Source of the DNA: Bacteroidales bacterium
GTDB lineage: Bacteria > Bacteroidota > Bacteroidia > Bacteroidales > UBA3663
Length of the DNA: 64,000 nt
Assembly: GCA_017561935.1 (NCBI GenBank)
Contig: JAFZBE010000039.1
Span: 21,601-85,600, forward strand
Direction: 5' to 3'
The notes beneath the pieces were generated by a model. It was not told the DNA's origin. It saw only the letters and a program-made list of their open reading frames with translations, and ran no database searches. Position numbers and translations under genes: made by a program. How positions within the stretch are numbered: position 1 is the stretch's first letter; the number at the start of each line of letters is the position of its first letter. Below are positions 42,137 through 51,217 of this stretch, piece by piece.

Positions 42137-44079
42137 ATCATCCTTTGAACCCAATGTACAAACAAAGATATCACATAATTCTCATTCTCTTGCTGACAGT
42201 GCTGCTGCCGGCAACTTTGGCTGCAAGGAAGAAGAATCCTCTGCCAACTGAGAAATCGTTGCTGACCTTTGATGAACAGCAGTATTTCGACTCCCTTTAT
42301 TTCCTTTCAGTAATCCAAAGCCAATGCGAGCGTCCCGACTCGGCTGTGAGGTTGATGAAGCAGGCGGTGTCGTTCTACGACTCTGTGATGTCGTCACAGG
42401 GTTACGAACTCACGGTCAAACTGCCCACCGAAGGACCCAAGGAGCCGAAGAAGGGTATCAAGAACCCAACCACGGGTCAGGTCCCGGGTTTGGCAGCTGC
42501 CTATTTCTTCCTCAGCAACCAGTATCGCGAGCAGAACAATGCGATGAATGCGATACTGTCCATCGAACAGGCCATTGCCATCGACTCGGTCAACTACTGG
42601 TACACCGAGGCCGAAGGCGACCTTTTCCTGGCCATGAACCGCATCGAGGACGCGCGTCTATGCTATGAACGATTGGTGCGCAACTATCCCGAAAAGAGCG
42701 AGCCGCTCTACAACATGTCGGAGATCTATCTGCGCCTTGATAGCGTGAATGAATGCCTTGCCATGCTCAACAAACTTGAGGAGCTCGAAGGCATCAACGA
42801 ACAACTCACGCGCTATAAGTTTGCTATCCTCAGCGACAAGAAACGTACTGACGAAGGGTTCGACGAATACCGAAAGCTCATCGCACGCTATCCCTACGAG
42901 GTCCGCTATCGTGTTCAATTGGGCGATTTGCAGATGCAGTATGGTCAGATACCACAAGCCAAGGAGACCTACGAGGCCGCTGCTGCCGTGGAGCCAGATA
43001 ATGCTTACGTTTGGGTTGCCCAGGCCAATTACTACAGTATGACGGGCGATCAGGATGCAGCCGACAAACTTGTTGCTTCGGCTCTTGTCAATAATAACCT
43101 CGATGTAGATACGAAGGTTGAGGTGATGGAAGAGTATCTGAAAGGCTCATTCCGCAAGCTTTCTGCCTATCGTGACCAGATTGAGAAAGGCAACGTCACT
43201 TCTGACCTCGATACGATGGCGCTCTTCAACAACGTGGATTCCCTCTTTACCGCTGTTGTGGTCATGCATCCTACCTCCGATGAAATCTATAAGTTGCAGG
43301 CCGACTGGCGTAGTGCAATGGGGCAGGACAGTCTTGCCTCTGAGAGTATGCGTTTCGCCGTCGATCTCAAACCCACGTCGATGGAATATTGGGAACATTT
43401 ACTCTACTATAGTACCAGTTGGATGCCTAAACCACAACTGATCGAACTGACAGAAGAGGCTCTCAAGGAACATCCCTCCAATCAGACGGCTTACCTCGTT
43501 GCTGCTTGGGCATATATCCGCGAGGACCAGCACGACAAGGCAATTGAACAGTACCGGCTGGCCATCGAGAACATGAATCCACCCGATGCCAACAAGGTAA
43601 GTAATCTGTATGGAAGTATGGGAGACATCTACTATCAGGACAATCGCATGGACGAGGCTTTCGAATGCTACGACAAGGCTGTCAAGTATAATCCGACAAA
43701 TTACAATGCGCTCAACAATTACGCATATTATCTGAGCGAGCAAAGGAAGAATCTTACCAAAGCCGAGAGTATGGCATTGAAAGTGATCCAGAAGTACCCC
43801 GATAATCCCACCTATCTCGATACCTACGCATGGATCCTGTATCTTGAAGAGAGCTATACTTTGGCCACGTTCTATCAGCAGCATGCCATCGACTGTCTCT
43901 CGAAAGACGACAAGAGCAACAGCACCCTTTTCGACCACTACGGCGACATGCTTCTTAAGAGCAATGACCTTAAAGGTGCCATCGAACAATGGAAAAAGGC
44001 CCTTGAAAGCGATGACGTGGATGACGCTGAAAAGATACAGAAGAAGATCGACAGCGCCGAGACCCTACTAAATAATTAG
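42133..44079 (+). CDS. TPR-repeat protein, periplasmic
   Basis: 648 residues with a signal peptide (IILILLLTVLLPATLAA). At least eight TPR-like helix pairs are seen, for example PLYNMSEIYLRLDSVNECLA and LYGSMGDIYYQDNRMDEAFE. TPR arrays form protein-binding scaffolds. It stands directly before DUF4292 and EnvC-like genes, a series conserved in Bacteroidetes, pointing to envelope biogenesis. ATG 42154 is an alternative start that still keeps the signal peptide. Confidence 0.88.
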   Translation: MNHPLNPMYKQRYHIILILLLTVLLPATLAARKKNPLPTEKSLLTFDEQQYFDSLYFLSVIQSQCERPDSAVRLMKQAVSFYDSVMSSQGYELTVKLPTEGPKEPKKGIKNPTTGQVPGLAAAYFFLSNQYREQNNAMNAILSIEQAIAIDSVNYWYTEAEGDLFLAMNRIEDARLCYERLVRNYPEKSEPLYNMSEIYLRLDSVNECLAMLNKLEELEGINEQLTRYKFAILSDKKRTDEGFDEYRKLIARYPYEVRYRVQLGDLQMQYGQIPQAKETYEAAAAVEPDNAYVWVAQANYYSMTGDQDAADKLVASALVNNNLDVDTKVEVMEEYLKGSFRKLSAYRDQIEKGNVTSDLDTMALFNNVDSLFTAVVVMHPTSDEIYKLQADWRSAMGQDSLASESMRFAVDLKPTSMEYWEHLLYYSTSWMPKPQLIELTEEALKEHPSNQTAYLVAAWAYIREDQHDKAIEQYRLAIENMNPPDANKVSNLYGSMGDIYYQDNRMDEAFECYDKAVKYNPTNYNALNNYAYYLSEQRKNLTKAESMALKVIQKYPDNPTYLDTYAWILYLEESYTLATFYQQHAIDCLSKDDKSNSTLFDHYGDMLLKSNDLKGAIEQWKKALESDDVDDAEKIQKKIDSAETLLNN

Positions 44080-44089
44080 ACCATTAATC

Positions 44090-44938
44090 ATGAACAAGAA
44101 TCTTAGGCATATCGTTTGGGCAGCTTTCGCAGCTCTCTGTCTCATACTTTCCTCCTGTCACACCCCAAAGGTGGTCACGGGAACACTCACTGGTGCCAAT
44201 CCTGAGAAGGCCCGCTTCGAGAGCGTGGTGCGCAACAATTATAAGTACGATGCCCTCCAGTCGAAGGTTAAGTATTCTTTGGGCAAGACCAGTCTCAATG
44301 GCAAGATGTGCCTCGAGTCTGGCCATCGTCTTTGTATGCAGGTCAATGCTCCGCTCATCGGTTTTGAGGTAGCTCGCATCGAAGCCGCCCAGGACTCGGT
44401 GCTTCTCGTTGATAAGTACGACAAGATTTATTCCATCCTCGACCTGGCCAAGCTTTATGACATCAAGGATATCAACGGTCATGAGATGGAGGCTCTCGAG
44501 TGTATCATGTTGGGCCGCATCTATATCCCAGGAAAGGGACAGGCCACGAGCAAGGATTACAACAAGCTCAGTTGGACCACACCAATGCTGGCTGATGGAA
44601 AACAGGGTTATTCCGAGGGACTTTACAAGGGTAAGGATTACAGTCTTCTTTATGCCATTGATGAGAATGGTCGTTTAGTGAGCACTTTGCTCGCTGTGGG
44701 AGCAAAGACTGCACGTTGGGAATATTCCGACTATCAGGAGGTAGAGGATGGACAGTGGGTGCCCACTCAGGAATATATCACTATAACTAATGCAGAGAAA
44801 AAGGAGATTTTGGCAGGCTTGAAACTGACCAATCCATCCTTCGGTGAGAGCACATGGCGAGATTTCGAACCCTCTGATTCCTACAGAAAGGTCGCTATCA
44901 AGGAAATAGGTGATAGAATCAAGAGTTTGACAAAGTAA
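44090..44938 (+). CDS. DUF4292 lipoprotein
   Basis: 282 residues with a lipobox (LCLILSSC). The DUF4292 segments YDALQSKVKYSL, DSVLLVDKYDKIYSI and WEYSDYQEVEDGQWVP suit a LolA/LolB-like half-barrel that could bind lipid or lipoprotein (fold assignment is inference). It lies between the TPR and EnvC-like genes. Confidence 0.88.
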   Translation: MNKNLRHIVWAAFAALCLILSSCHTPKVVTGTLTGANPEKARFESVVRNNYKYDALQSKVKYSLGKTSLNGKMCLESGHRLCMQVNAPLIGFEVARIEAAQDSVLLVDKYDKIYSILDLAKLYDIKDINGHEMEALECIMLGRIYIPGKGQATSKDYNKLSWTTPMLADGKQGYSEGLYKGKDYSLLYAIDENGRLVSTLLAVGAKTARWEYSDYQEVEDGQWVPTQEYITITNAEKKEILAGLKLTNPSFGESTWRDFEPSDSYRKVAIKEIGDRIKSLTK

Positions 44939-44950
44939 GTGACGTCACGT

Positions 44951-46576
44951 ATGAAGCGTTTCTTCCAATATCTTGTGGTAATTGTCTTTTCGGTCGTGCT
45001 GATGGCAGGACATGATGATGCCATCTTTGCGCAGCAGAAGAAGCCCACAACGACGAAGACAACGACAACGAAGACAACGACTCAAAAGCAGAGCACGCAG
45101 AAGAAACCCGCGCAGAGCACGCAGAAGAAACCCGCGCAGAACACGCAGAAGAAACCCGCGCAAAGCACGCAGAAGAAACCCGCACAAAGCACGCAGAAGA
45201 AGCCCGCACAAAGCACGCAGAAGAAACCCACACAAAGCACGCAGAAGAAATCTTCTCAGACAACCTCGAAGGCAAGCACTCAAAAGAGTAGTAGTAAGAA
45301 GAAGGGCAAGCAAATGACTCGTCAGGCTTACGAGAAGCAGCAAAAGGATCTGCAGCGTCAGATCAAGGATACCGAGAAGTTGATCAATACCAACAACAGT
45401 TCGCTCAAGAGCCAGAACCGCGATATCCAGATTCGTGCTGATGAGATACGCAAGCGACAGGCACTTATCAACAGCAAGCATCGTGAGATTGAGACCATCA
45501 TCGCTGAAGAAGATAGTCTCAAGCGCGAGATTCGCGATCTCGAAAAGCAGCACAACGCTACACAGAAAAAATATGCTGCCGCGATGCGTCATCTCTACAA
45601 GTGGCGCAGTGGCTACGACGAACTGCTCTTTGTCGTGTCGGCCCGAGATCTGCTTGAAGGTATGCGACGTATGCGTTATCTCCGTCGTTATGGAGAGTGG
45701 CGCAAGGGTCAGGCCGAACTGCTCTTGGAGCAGCGCAATGCGACCAACGAGGCCAAGCTGGCGCTCGCACAGGTTCGTGCCGACCACGAGAATATTCTTC
45801 AGGACCTGGATAAGGAACGTGCCTCACTGGCCCAGCGTCAGCAGGAACAGCAGACGCAGATAGCCAATCTTCAGAAACGCAACAAGGAGTTGCAAACTGA
45901 ATTGGATCGTGACCGCAAGCAGATGGCCGAGGTGGAGAAGACCATCCAGCGTATGATCGAGGAAGAGATACGCAAGGCTGAGGAGGCACGAAAGAAAGCC
46001 GAGGAGGAAGCACGACGCAAGGAAGAAGCTGCCCGTAAGGCACGTGAAGCCAAGAACAGTGGTACAGCGACAGCGTCGAAGGGCGCTTCCAGTGGAGCTG
46101 GGACTTCGACTTCAAGTTCATCTGCACCATCCCGAACCACGACCCACACGTCTGCTACGGTGAAGAAGGACGATGCCTTCCGTAAGCTGTCCGGCAGTTT
46201 CGCTGAAAACAAGGGGCGTTTGCCCTATCCCTTGGATGCCACTTTCGCATACGTCGATCATTACAATCCAAACAGCGGCAACTCGAGCATCGTGCTCAGT
46301 ACTCGTGTCGGTGCACATGCCTGCGCCATCTACGAGGGTGTCGTTCAGAGTTGCTTCAAGACGAGTGAGGAATGGACCATCATCGTGCAGCATGGCAACT
46401 ACCGTTCGGTCTATATGAATCTGCAGAACGTCTTCGTTCGTGCAGGTCAGAAGGTTTCTACCCGTCAGCAGTTGGGCACACTGAAGACCGAACCCGAAAG
46501 CAATCGAGCTGAGATCCGTTTCTGGATCTATCAGAATGCCAATGCCGTCAATCCTGAGCGTTGGCTTAAGCGATAA
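44951..46576 (+). CDS. EnvC-like murein hydrolase activator with degenerate LytM domain
   Basis: 541 residues. Signal peptide, a Ser/Thr/Gln/Lys/Pro-rich stretch with seven 8-residue repeats (STQKKPAQ), two coiled coils (~120-270 and ~275-345) and a C-terminal M23/LytM domain. In that domain the zinc ligands are lost: RFWIYQ stands where active enzymes have H-x-H-type residues, as in EnvC. It thus probably activates a cell-wall amidase during division. Start 44951 is preferred over 44939. Confidence 0.9.
   Translation: MKRFFQYLVVIVFSVVLMAGHDDAIFAQQKKPTTTKTTTTKTTTQKQSTQKKPAQSTQKKPAQNTQKKPAQSTQKKPAQSTQKKPAQSTQKKPTQSTQKKSSQTTSKASTQKSSSKKKGKQMTRQAYEKQQKDLQRQIKDTEKLINTNNSSLKSQNRDIQIRADEIRKRQALINSKHREIETIIAEEDSLKREIRDLEKQHNATQKKYAAAMRHLYKWRSGYDELLFVVSARDLLEGMRRMRYLRRYGEWRKGQAELLLEQRNATNEAKLALAQVRADHENILQDLDKERASLAQRQQEQQTQIANLQKRNKELQTELDRDRKQMAEVEKTIQRMIEEEIRKAEEARKKAEEEARRKEEAARKAREAKNSGTATASKGASSGAGTSTSSSSAPSRTTTHTSATVKKDDAFRKLSGSFAENKGRLPYPLDATFAYVDHYNPNSGNSSIVLSTRVGAHACAIYEGVVQSCFKTSEEWTIIVQHGNYRSVYMNLQNVFVRAGQKVSTRQQLGTLKTEPESNRAEIRFWIYQNANAVNPERWLKR
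45088..45255 (+). repeat. 24-bp in-frame repeat in the EnvC-like gene
   Basis: About seven near-identical 24-bp units (AGCACGCAGAAGAAACCCGC and four more bases), coding STQKKPAQ. Silent differences are few, so copy number could change by slippage. Confidence 0.85.
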
Positions 46577-46603
46577 CACATACGAGCGATAATCTTTGAA
46601 CAC

Positions 46604-47017
46604 ATGGCTACATTAGACGACTGCAAGATCATCAATCTGCCCAAGGAGGAGGATCCTCGGGGGAGCTTGACATATATCTATCAGAATGTGCAGGTGCCAT
46701 TCGAGATACGTCGAGTCTTCTATATCTACGACGTGCCTGCCGGCAAGGACCGTGGTGCACATGCCCATAAGCAATGCTGGCAGTTCATCATTGCCGCCTC
46801 GGGTGCCTTGGAGGTGTATCTCAACGACGGATATGCCGAGAAGGTGGTTACCTTGAACCGTCCTTATCAGGGATTGCTTGTTCCTCCTGGTGTATGGGCT
46901 CACGAACAGGAATTCACTTCAGGGGCACTCTGTCTGGTGCTTGCCAGCCATGATTACAGCGAAGAAGACTATATACGCGACTTTGATGACTATCTGAAAT
47001 ACCTTGCTAAATCATGA
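46604..47017 (+). CDS. fdtA: dTDP-4-oxo-6-deoxyglucose 3,4-ketoisomerase (FdtA/QdtA/WxcM cupin)
   Basis: 137 residues, single cupin domain. EDPRGSLTYIYQNVQVPFEI, RVFYIYDVPAGKDRGAHAHK and QFIIAASGALEV give the family pattern with the catalytic His pair in GAHAHK. It converts dTDP-4-oxo-6-deoxy-glucose to the 3-oxo sugar, ready for transamination. It overlaps the next gene by 4 bp and lies two genes before an FdtB-like aminotransferase. Confidence 0.9.
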   Translation: MATLDDCKIINLPKEEDPRGSLTYIYQNVQVPFEIRRVFYIYDVPAGKDRGAHAHKQCWQFIIAASGALEVYLNDGYAEKVVTLNRPYQGLLVPPGVWAHEQEFTSGALCLVLASHDYSEEDYIRDFDDYLKYLAKS

Positions 47018-48015
47018 ACATCCATCGTTATACGAGCAACGACAGGCTAGCTTGGGACTCTTTTGTCCGCACTTCGAAGAATGGGACCTTCCTCTTCGAA
47101 CGTGATTACATGGACTATCATCAAGATCGTTTCGATGACCATTCGTTGATGTTCTACGACGACAAGTATCGTCTCGTTGCCGTCATGCCGGCCAATGAGG
47201 TGGAGTATGACGACATGCGCCATCTTTATAGCCATCAGGGATTGACCTACGGAGGTTTTGTGCTTTCGACCAAAAACACAGTTGAACAGGTCATGCAGAT
47301 TTTCGACGACACTATCTCCTATTTAAGAGATAATGATTTCGAGGCATGGCACTACAAGCAGATACCAACGATCTATCATCAGTGCCCGTCGCAGGAAGAT
47401 GAGTATGCCCTTTGGCGGCATGGAGCCCTCTTGGAAGCTTGCAATATCTCGTGCACTGTTCCACTTGCAGGTACGCCTCAACAACCGCCGTTCGAACGTC
47501 GTCGTCGTCGCGGTGTAGTGCGTGCCGAAGAGGCTGGATATCACATCGACGAGAATGCTCCGATTGAAACCTTTTGGCCCATCATGGTCGATAATCTGTT
47601 GGAGCGTTACGATGCTTCTCCCGTCCATTCTTTGTACGAGATGCAGCTTCTCCAAAGCCGGTTCCCCCAGCGCATACAGTGTTTCCTTTGTCTTGATTCT
47701 GATGATGTCGCTCAGGCTGGAGCCATTGTCTTTCTCACCAATCCGATGACGGTCCATGTTCAGTATGGACATGCCACACCCCAAGGTAAGACTGATGGCG
47801 CCCTCGATCTGCTCTATACCCGGCTGATGGAGAAATACCGCGGTCTGGGCTTCCAGTATTTTGATTATGGCACGAGCAATGAACAGGGAGGCAAGATTCT
47901 CAATGCTTCGCTAATTGCCCAAAAAGAGGGCTTCGGTGGACGAGGTATCGCCTATAAGACGTTCATCCTCAAACTGTATCGTCCTCATAGTTTCTATAGC
48001 TTTAATAGTCTTTAA
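47014..48015 (+). CDS. FemAB/GNAT-fold acyltransferase-like protein
   Basis: 333 residues. The two halves each show an N-acyltransferase fold (FLFERDYMDYHQDRFDDHSL; GLTYGGFVLS; FQYFDYGTSNEQGG). FemAB-like proteins transfer acyl or aminoacyl groups to sugars or peptidoglycan. Between fdtA and the aminotransferase it could N-acylate the amino sugar in place of FdtC (inference). The C-terminus PHSFYSFNSL is written in repeat-like TAGTTTCTATAG/CTTTAATAG DNA that may have replaced the original end. Confidence 0.8.
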   Translation: MNIHRYTSNDRLAWDSFVRTSKNGTFLFERDYMDYHQDRFDDHSLMFYDDKYRLVAVMPANEVEYDDMRHLYSHQGLTYGGFVLSTKNTVEQVMQIFDDTISYLRDNDFEAWHYKQIPTIYHQCPSQEDEYALWRHGALLEACNISCTVPLAGTPQQPPFERRRRRGVVRAEEAGYHIDENAPIETFWPIMVDNLLERYDASPVHSLYEMQLLQSRFPQRIQCFLCLDSDDVAQAGAIVFLTNPMTVHVQYGHATPQGKTDGALDLLYTRLMEKYRGLGFQYFDYGTSNEQGGKILNASLIAQKEGFGGRGIAYKTFILKLYRPHSFYSFNSL

Positions 48016-48064
48016 GGATTCAAATAGCAATAGTCCCCCATCATCTATAATTATAGAGTCCCAG

Positions 48065-49177
48065 ATGATTCCTTATCTTGACCTACATACAATCAACGCA
48101 CCTTACGAAGCGGAAATCAAGCAGGCATTGCTCGACGTAGTCGATTCCGGCTGGTATTTGTTTGGCCAGCAGGTCTCGGCTTTCGAACAGGAATGGGCCA
48201 ACTATAATGCCGCGAAGTATTGTGTGGCATGTGCCAATGGTCTCGATGCCCTTCGTCTGGTATTGCGAGCTTGGATCGAGATGGGGCTATTAGAGCGTGG
48301 TGATGGCGTCATCGTCCCTGCAAATACTTATATCGCAAGCATTTTGGCTGTCAGCGACAACGGATTGGTCCCGATTCCTGTGGAACCCGATCCCGATTCT
48401 TATCTGATTGACCCCAAGGCGATAGCCCAGGTGCTTGAGGATCCTGCATCTTCTCCTGCATCTCCTGTCGCCAAAGATGTCAGGATTCGAGCCATTCTGC
48501 CCGTGCATCTTTACGGACAGCGTTGTGAGATGGAGGCCATCGATGCCTTGGCTGCACGCCATCATCTGTTGGTTTTGCAGGACAGTGCACAGAGCCATGG
48601 CATCAAGGCCCAGGGTACCTGTGCATGGAGTTTCTATCCCGGCAAGAATCTTGGAGCATTGGGCGATGCCGGTGCCGTGACCACCGATGACGAGACCTTG
48701 GCTATGGTTGTTCGACAGCTGGCTTTCTATGGAAGTGTGAAGAAGTATGTGCATCACTACAAAGGTGTCAACTCCCGCATGGACGAACTGCAGGCTGCTG
48801 TGCTTCGCATCAAGATGCGCGACCTCGACCGTTCCAATGCACGGAGAGTCGAGATTGCTACACGCTATACCGAGGAAATCGATAATCCGAGCATCGTCTT
48901 GCCTCAAATTAAGGCACCTCACGTCTATCATATCTATCCTGTGCTGGCGGTCGGGCGTGATGCGCTTCAGCAATATCTGCTCGAACAAGGTATCCATACG
49001 CAGATTCATTATCCTTTGGCTCCCCATCAGCAGAAAGCCTATCGCGAATGGGAAACCCTTCACTTCCCGATAACCGAAAGGATCGCTGCCGAGGAACTAT
49101 CCCTCCCTTGCAATCAGTCGATGACCGACGATGAGGTGTCTCAGGTCATCGCTGCACTGAACGCTTGGAAACTTTGA
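48065..49177 (+). CDS. DegT/DnrJ/EryC1-family aminotransferase (FdtB-like)
   Basis: 370 residues from ATG 48065. PLP enzyme acting on a dTDP-3-oxo sugar: the Lys Schiff-base motif is SFYPGKNLGALGDAGAV and the phosphate site lies in ANGLDALRL. With FdtA it should make dTDP-3-amino-3,6-dideoxyhexose. A short Ser/Pro run (PASSPASP) is inserted near residue 130. It follows the FemAB-like gene by 49 bp. Confidence 0.92.
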   Translation: MIPYLDLHTINAPYEAEIKQALLDVVDSGWYLFGQQVSAFEQEWANYNAAKYCVACANGLDALRLVLRAWIEMGLLERGDGVIVPANTYIASILAVSDNGLVPIPVEPDPDSYLIDPKAIAQVLEDPASSPASPVAKDVRIRAILPVHLYGQRCEMEAIDALAARHHLLVLQDSAQSHGIKAQGTCAWSFYPGKNLGALGDAGAVTTDDETLAMVVRQLAFYGSVKKYVHHYKGVNSRMDELQAAVLRIKMRDLDRSNARRVEIATRYTEEIDNPSIVLPQIKAPHVYHIYPVLAVGRDALQQYLLEQGIHTQIHYPLAPHQQKAYREWETLHFPITERIAAEELSLPCNQSMTDDEVSQVIAALNAWKL

Positions 49178-49186
49178 GTAATTCCC

Positions 49187-49858
49187 ATGTTCAAATCCCT
49201 CTTTCGCACCAATTGGCTGGCAACACTGAAGCTCAACCTCAAGTTGCTACCCTGGAATCAGGCTCGCCGTCTGCCCATCGTGGTGGAGGGCCCTTTGCGT
49301 ATCGAGATAGGAGAGGAGGCGCGTATTGTTCTTCCCAACGAGGCAAGGCGGGGAACGATCACGCTGGGTAGTCGCCATGAGACCTACAAGGCTGAGGCTG
49401 GAAAGGCGCAATTCTCCATCTTTGGAACGTGGAACGTGAATGGACCTGTCCGCATCGGGATTGATAGTTGTCTTTACATCCATCGAGGGGCAACGCTCAC
49501 TACAGGAAGCGAGATTTTCTTTGCACGTGATAGTCAGATTGAATGTGCCGAGAGTGTCACTATTGGCGACAATGTGCTGGCAGGCGAGATTTACCTCTGC
49601 GACAGTGCAGGACATGAGGTCGAGCATGGCAAGGAGGTTCAACCCATGACCAGGCCAATCTCTATCGGTGATGGCTGTTACTTTGGTTTTCGTACCATGG
49701 TACTGCGCGGGGCCAAGATTCCTCCCCATTGTGTGATAGGGAGTGGTGCGGTATGCACGAGGGATTTTGTTGAAGCACTTCCCGAAGGTCATCTTCTTCT
49801 GGCGGGTGTGCCAGCCGAAGTCAAGGCATGTGACGTAACTCCCGATTGTCACGTTTAG
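49187..49858 (+). CDS. Hexapeptide-repeat (left-handed beta-helix) acyltransferase
   Basis: 223 residues with hexapeptide turns (VRIGIDSCLYIHRGATLTTG; PISIGDGCYFGFRTMVLRGA; VIGSGAVCTRDF) and the usual maltose-acetyltransferase-like end. It probably O- or N-acetylates a sugar of the surface polymer. It sits between the aminotransferase and the flippase. Confidence 0.88.
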   Translation: MFKSLFRTNWLATLKLNLKLLPWNQARRLPIVVEGPLRIEIGEEARIVLPNEARRGTITLGSRHETYKAEAGKAQFSIFGTWNVNGPVRIGIDSCLYIHRGATLTTGSEIFFARDSQIECAESVTIGDNVLAGEIYLCDSAGHEVEHGKEVQPMTRPISIGDGCYFGFRTMVLRGAKIPPHCVIGSGAVCTRDFVEALPEGHLLLAGVPAEVKACDVTPDCHV

Positions 49859-49871
49859 CATTCATCCGTTC

Positions 49872-51158
49872 ATGGAGGTCCCATCCTACAGATCTATCGT
49901 CAAAGGTGCTGGAATCTTTGGAGCAGCCAAGGCTGTCAATATCTTGACGGCTCTGGTCCGCACCAAGTGTGCGGCAGTGCTTTTAGGTTCTGCAGGCGTC
50001 GGGCTGAATGCCCTTTTCAATACGGTTCAGCTTTTCATGAACCAATTGCTTGGACTTGGCCTCTCGACGGGTAGTGTCAAGACTTTGTCCGAAGCTTATG
50101 CAACGCACGACACCTCATATATCGACCAGCATGTGATACGTGTGCGTCATTGGGGAATCCTCTGCGGTGTTGCTGCCATTCTTCTGCTGGCCCTGCTTTC
50201 TCCTCTTCTTAGTCTGCTATATTTCGACACGCTGCATTATGTACCTCACTTCATGCTATTGGGCGTAGGTGTGGCTTCGCTCATTGTCTGTGAAATCGAG
50301 CAGAGCGTGATGCGCAGTCTTCAACGTTCCGTCAGGTTGGCTTTCAGCATGTTGTTGACTGCCATCTGTGCTTTGATCTTCACGGTTCCCTTCTATTGGT
50401 GGTTGGGCGTGCGTGGTGTTATCTTTGCCATCGTCTCCTGTGCCGTGGCTTCGGCTTTCATCTGCATGTGGCAAGGACATAAGACGCATCCGTTCCATTT
50501 GGACTTCGGACAGTTCTCTGATTGGAAAAGGTTTTGGCAGGCATCACAGCCCATGCTCCGCACAGGCATGGCTTTTGTCGTAACAGGACTCTTTCTGCAA
50601 GGCAGTGACTTGTTGCTTCAGTCTGTACTGGCCACTACGGCCTCACTTACTGTCGTCGGACTCTTTAAGGCGGGTTATCAGTGTGCCTTTACCTATCCGA
50701 GCATGATCTTCTCGGGTGTTGCCAACGATTATTTCCCGCGTCTCTCGGCAGTGGCAGATGACGACATCACGGGTCGGCGTATTGTTGTGATCCGTCAGAT
50801 TCGCGTGATGTTCCTTATTGCGCTTCCCGTCGTGATCGTCATCTGGATTCTGGCGCCGTGGGTAATCCGTATCCTTTTAAGTAAGGAGTTTCTCCCACTT
50901 GTCACGATGGTGCGTTGGTCGGTGTTGGCCATCCTCTTCAAGGCCATTTATCTTCCTTTGGGCTATCTTCCCTTGGCGCTCAACAAGCGACTGCATTTCC
51001 TCATCCTCGAAGGATTGAGTTGCCTCATTCATGTTGTTGTCGTCCTCATCGGCTTCTTTCTTAATGGTATCGACGGCATAGGCATAGGCATCTTCGTGGG
51101 CGGTTTGCTCGACCTTGTGCTCTATGTCCTCTTCTGCCGTCATCATTATAATATGTAA
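49872..51158 (+). CDS. Oligosaccharide flippase, Wzx-like
   Basis: 428 residues with about 12 membrane segments (AAILLLALLSPLLSLLYF; LLTAICALIFTVPFYWWL; VIVIWILAPWVIRILLS), MATE/MOP superfamily. It would move lipid-linked repeat units across the inner membrane. Followed at once by a 9-bp repeat tract. Confidence 0.9.
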   Translation: MEVPSYRSIVKGAGIFGAAKAVNILTALVRTKCAAVLLGSAGVGLNALFNTVQLFMNQLLGLGLSTGSVKTLSEAYATHDTSYIDQHVIRVRHWGILCGVAAILLLALLSPLLSLLYFDTLHYVPHFMLLGVGVASLIVCEIEQSVMRSLQRSVRLAFSMLLTAICALIFTVPFYWWLGVRGVIFAIVSCAVASAFICMWQGHKTHPFHLDFGQFSDWKRFWQASQPMLRTGMAFVVTGLFLQGSDLLLQSVLATTASLTVVGLFKAGYQCAFTYPSMIFSGVANDYFPRLSAVADDDITGRRIVVIRQIRVMFLIALPVVIVIWILAPWVIRILLSKEFLPLVTMVRWSVLAILFKAIYLPLGYLPLALNKRLHFLILEGLSCLIHVVVVLIGFFLNGIDGIGIGIFVGGLLDLVLYVLFCRHHYNM

Positions 51159-51208
51159 CCCTTCAAACCCCTCGAACCCTTCGAACCCTTTAAACCCTTC
51201 AAACCCTA
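51159..51208. repeat. 9-bp repeat, intergenic copy behind wzx
   Basis: CCTTCAAACCCCTCGAACC, then further units with AACCCTTCG, AACCCTTTA and AACCCTTCA. It starts right after the wzx stop and ends 9 bp before the next gene. Confidence 0.85.
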
Positions 51209-51217
51209 TCCTCCCCT

